From: Endobugula sp965225895
Lineage (GTDB): Bacteria > Pseudomonadota > Gammaproteobacteria > Pseudomonadales > Cellvibrionaceae
Reading direction: 5' to 3'
DNA length: 64,000 nucleotides
NCBI GenBank assembly: GCA_965225895.1
Contig: CBDDBR010000011.1
Location: forward strand, 2,292,606 to 2,356,605
The notes below the pieces were generated by a model. It was not told where the DNA came from. It did no database searches and worked only from the letters and a program-made list of their open reading frames with translations. The position numbers were made by a program, and so were the translations under genes. The number at the start of each line of letters is the position of its first letter. Within the stretch, counting starts at the first letter, position 1. This document shows, one piece after another, positions 61,396 through 64,000 of the stretch.

Positions 61396-62229
61396 TTAAA
61401 AATCAAGCGCGATGCCACACATGGCCTGCTCGGTACTTGGTAGTATGTCCATACTTGGCCATAAACCTGTTGATAAAGCCTCGGCATAGCCGTTATTCAT
61501 GCCAGCGTGCTGCATGTGTGTTGCAGCTTGAACATGATCATATTGTAACGGGTGTATTGTAATACGTGGCTTTCCTTCGTGTACATCCATAATGCTATAC
61601 CAAGTGCGTGGTGTGCCATCATTTGCAGGCATACCTATAGCACCTGCATTATGCCAAGTGCGTTGCTGAATTTTTTTGGTGAATGGAATACCGCAATGGC
61701 CACCGATAATAATATCTGCTTGTGAGCGAGAAAACTCTGGCTCAAAAACACTATCGTCATGGCTGTTAAAAATAAACTGATTAATAGACGATACGCTGCC
61801 ATGAATAACAACAACACGTTGCCCATAAAACGAAAAATGTATGGCTCGTGGCAAGGTAGAAAACCACTGTCGTTGCTCGTCATTCAATTGTTGGTTGGCA
61901 TATGTAAACCACTGTGCAGATAATATATCGCACTGGCTGCCTTCGCCAAAACCACAGCCGCAATCGTTAGCATTGTTGGCTAGTGATTCTTCGCAGTTTC
62001 CCATAACACAATGCACACCCCAGTCTTGTATCAATGCAACGGTTTCGGCCGTTTGCGCACAATAGGCAACAATGTCACCTGTGCAAATGCAGCGATCTGC
62101 AGGTATTGAATGATGCGCGGCGACTGCTTTGATTGCCTGTGTTGCTTGCAAGTTAGAGTAACAGCCACCAAAAATTAATAATGGCTGAGTAATGGGATCT
62201 AAATGAAGGGGCTGGTGATTCATCAGCAC
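61396..62229 (-). CDS. Metallophosphoesterase-like protein with altered metal motif
   Basis: A 277-aa calcineurin-like phosphoesterase. Motif I reads FGGCYSNLQAT in place of the usual GDxHG, motif II is CTGDIVAYCA, motif III is MGNCEESL (GNCE for GNHE/D), and VIHGS and GGHCGIPFTKK complete the set. A Cys-rich insert, NDCGCGFGEGSQC, follows motif III. The missing first Asp and His suggest an unusual metal centre; I recall family members with the same change, so this is not a damaged copy. It lies with the exported gene and the symporter gene on the same strand. Confidence 0.82.
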   Translation of the reverse strand: MLMNHQPLHLDPITQPLLIFGGCYSNLQATQAIKAVAAHHSIPADRCICTGDIVAYCAQTAETVALIQDWGVHCVMGNCEESLANNANDCGCGFGEGSQCDILSAQWFTYANQQLNDEQRQWFSTLPRAIHFSFYGQRVVVIHGSVSSINQFIFNSHDDSVFEPEFSRSQADIIIGGHCGIPFTKKIQQRTWHNAGAIGMPANDGTPRTWYSIMDVHEGKPRITIHPLQYDHVQAATHMQHAGMNNGYAEALSTGLWPSMDILPSTEQAMCGIALDF

Positions 62230-62238
62230 AGTCTCATG

Positions 62239-63621
62239 TTAGTGTGTATAACTTGATGGCTGAGAGTCTTTTTTGCCCAGCATAAAACTAATACAGCCCA
62301 CCAATAAAATACTTAGGCAAATAATAAGCAGCTTCGAATATTTATGTGAGTAACCAAATATAGGCTCTAATATATTGGTGTAAGCCGAGCTTTCAAGCAT
62401 GTACAGTGCGCCACCAGCTAATGCCACTATAAATGTTACCACTAATGCCCATGTGGCCGTTGTTTGCTTACCCCAAATGTTAAAAAATATCACAGGCGCT
62501 AAAAACATAGATACAGTACCGCTAACGGCAACAGCGGCAAATAAGTCTTTGCCGCCAAAAAATAAAAATAATCCGCCGCCAATTAAAAAAGCCAACATTG
62601 CCCAGCGTCCATTGCTGGGTGTTGGCTTAACAATGCGCATGTCTACGGCCACTAATTTTGCCGCACTAGTAAATGTAGAATCTAATGTTGATACCGCAGA
62701 AATAACCAATGCTACATTAAAAATGATCATGCAGGGCTCGCCAAATAAACGTGTGAGTGTTGTGACTAAGGTTTCATCGGCCGTTTTTACAACACCCGCA
62801 AATACACCCAGCAAAGCAAACACTAATATACATAAAATCGAAATGACAGCGGCGTAGTTAAATGATTTTCGTGTGGTTTCTCGGTCAGATAAAAAACCGC
62901 GATCCATCATCACAGGGTCGTGTAATGGATAGCTCCACACTTGTAAAAACGCAACGGCCAATAATACCCAGCCAGGGCTTTGAATATCAGGCGATGAAAA
63001 CACCATGTCTTGCACAGAAAAATCTTGGTGAAAAAGCATAATGGCAAATAGCATGATAATAGCCAATATCACCAATACTGCTTGAAAAATATCCGTGCGT
63101 AGTGAAGCGCGTAAACCGCCAAACATCGAATATGTAAAGGTTAATACGGCAACAAGTACCATAGCAGCAATATATTCTGTTGAGTTAGCAACGCCAAAAA
63201 TAATGCCAATGACTAATAAGTTAGAAAAAACCTCGCTGAGTAATCGCAGCACAATAACCAAGTTATAACAGTGATTGCCAACAGCACCAAATTGCTCCCG
63301 CATAAAACTTTGTATATTTTCTTTTTTATGCTTAAAACGCAGGTGATCAATAATCGCTCCGCCTGTTAAAAAGCTCACATAATAAGCTGCGTAAGCCAAT
63401 GCGCCAGCAATACCATAATAGTAACCTAGTATTGCCGCAGTCATTAACGAGCGGGCGAATATCCATGTTGTGACTTGGGATAAAACCAGCGTCCATAATG
63501 TAGGTGCTGCACCTGTATCGGATCGCCCTTTAAAAAATCCATCGGCTGTTTGTACGCGAGGGGCAATAATGAATGATAGTAATGCAATGGCTGCAAGAAT
63601 AGTAATAAGGGTATATAGCAT
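62239..63621 (-). CDS. Sodium:solute symporter family protein
   Basis: A 460-aa inner-membrane secondary transporter with about 11-13 TM helices. The SSS signature region GAIIDHLRFKHKKENIQSF and the helix containing ISAVSTLDSTFTSAAKLVAVD (Na-site type residues) are present, along with the FGGLRASLRTDIFQAV loop. The substrate (amino acid, proline, urea or other) cannot be read. It begins the three-gene minus-strand run with the phosphoesterase and exported gene (9-base gap). Confidence 0.87.
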   Translation of the reverse strand: MLYTLITILAAIALLSFIIAPRVQTADGFFKGRSDTGAAPTLWTLVLSQVTTWIFARSLMTAAILGYYYGIAGALAYAAYYVSFLTGGAIIDHLRFKHKKENIQSFMREQFGAVGNHCYNLVIVLRLLSEVFSNLLVIGIIFGVANSTEYIAAMVLVAVLTFTYSMFGGLRASLRTDIFQAVLVILAIIMLFAIMLFHQDFSVQDMVFSSPDIQSPGWVLLAVAFLQVWSYPLHDPVMMDRGFLSDRETTRKSFNYAAVISILCILVFALLGVFAGVVKTADETLVTTLTRLFGEPCMIIFNVALVISAVSTLDSTFTSAAKLVAVDMRIVKPTPSNGRWAMLAFLIGGGLFLFFGGKDLFAAVAVSGTVSMFLAPVIFFNIWGKQTTATWALVVTFIVALAGGALYMLESSAYTNILEPIFGYSHKYSKLLIICLSILLVGCISFMLGKKDSQPSSYTH

Positions 63622-63723
63622 AGAAATTCTACTGTTGAATGTGTCGGGATGATTGCTATTATGAGGGTTTGTTGTCTATCTTAGATGCTTATTTTCACAA
63701 AAATTCCCTCATTAGTGAACTTT

Positions 63724-64000
63724 ATGATTATTAATTTTACTGCCGAAACCCCATTGAGTCGTTACCATTTACTGACACAAACAATCACTCCACGACCTAT
63801 TGCATGGGTGCTATCAGAAAATGATCCTGTTATACAAAGTGATGCCAATACACAGGCGACAACAACTGCTGCCTCGGAATGTAATCTTGCCCCGTTTTCT
63901 TTTTTTAATGCCTTGTGTTCTGATCCGCCATTACTGGTTATGTCTATTGGCAAAAAAGCCGATGGTCGCGCAAAAGATACACGGCATAATATGCTCAGTG
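63724..64000 (+). CDS. Flavin reductase-like protein, 5' part only
   Basis: The window ends inside this gene. ATG 63724 opens MIINFTAETPLSRYHLLTQ and continues TPRPIAWVLSEND, then NLAPFSFFNALCSDPPLLVMSIG and KDTRHNM, a clear FMN-binding split-barrel (flavin reductase / DUF family) N-terminus with the RPIAWV and NLAPFSFF motifs. An insertion of about 20 polar residues separates the two motifs. It is divergent from the symporter gene. Confidence 0.85.
   Translation, partial: MIINFTAETPLSRYHLLTQTITPRPIAWVLSENDPVIQSDANTQATTTAASECNLAPFSFFNALCSDPPLLVMSIGKKADGRAKDTRHNMLS

Noticed and set aside
1..64000. CRISPR arrays, tRNA or rRNA genes, insertion sequences, prophage
   Set aside because: I looked for regular spaced repeats, tRNA-like cloverleaf motifs, transposase motifs and phage gene order and saw none; a weak tRNA could be missed by eye.

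Overview
The window looks like a chromosomal segment of a free-living, AT-leaning gammaproteobacterium. Evidence for this is the yrfG-hslR-hslO-pckA run, zapA followed by a 6S RNA and 5-formyl-THF cyclo-ligase, an FKBP / rsd / dsbB neighbourhood that I recall from pseudomonads, a complete gspC-N type II secretion operon, and rdgC, rsd, DUF2986 and DUF938 genes, all typical of that class. I cannot name the genus; a Cellvibrionales- or Alteromonadales-like marine lineage would fit. No tRNA, rRNA, CRISPR array, insertion sequence or prophage was seen.

Layout. 0-7 kb: pstS behind a well-formed Pho box, a small unknown gene, a DUF938 methyltransferase broken by one stop codon, a FemAB-like gene, then phoR, phoB and ubiA on the minus strand. 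7-12.2 kb: FKBP lipoprotein, WD40 lipoprotein, rsd, a frameshifted dsbB, a FliL-like exported protein, a MazG-like pyrophosphohydrolase, and a doubly damaged RRM gene followed by a 63-bp tandem duplication. 12.2-16.3 kb: cupin, rdgC and ygjP facing gshA plus DUF2986. 16.7-28.4 kb: type II secretion operon gspC-D-E-F-G-H-I-J-K-L-M-N, with a 15-bp-periodic repeat just before gspN that encodes a hydrophobic pentapeptide-repeat mini-ORF. 28.4-38.4 kb: lipoprotein, a diguanylate cyclase paired with a CheC-family protein, tex, an RND efflux pair, DUF4156 lipoprotein, GNAT. 38.5-44.7 kb: pckA, hslO, hslR and yrfG facing cysQ, a ZapB-like protein, zapA, 6S RNA and 5-FCL. 44.7-51 kb: ogt, an exported truncated haemoglobin with a Crp/Fnr-type regulator, a small one-TM protein not captured as a long ORF, rpiA, a YHS protein and photolyase. 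51.2-64 kb: serA, a BaeSR-like two-component system, two unknown signalling or envelope proteins, S-formylglutathione hydrolase, a damaged small ORF, purEK, an exported unknown, an unusual metallophosphoesterase, a sodium:solute symporter, and the start of a flavin-reductase-like gene that runs off the end.

How the parts fit. The Pho box upstream of pstS together with phoBR gives a local phosphate-starvation circuit. The gsp operon exports folded proteins across the outer membrane; its prepilin peptidase (GspO/PilD) is not here. The dsbB lesion would affect periplasmic disulfide formation if real. Three clear gene lesions lie within about 10 kb (DUF938 nonsense, dsbB frameshift, RRM insertion plus nonsense), and a fourth possible one lies near 58.8 kb. 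These suggest either ongoing gene loss or, for the single-base frameshift in dsbB, a sequencing error. I did not find a convincing large new system. The best candidates for novelty are the pentapeptide-repeat mini-ORF coupled to gspN, the 45-aa membrane protein at 47.7 kb, and the receiver protein plus peptidoglycan-binding membrane protein next to the BaeSR-like pair.
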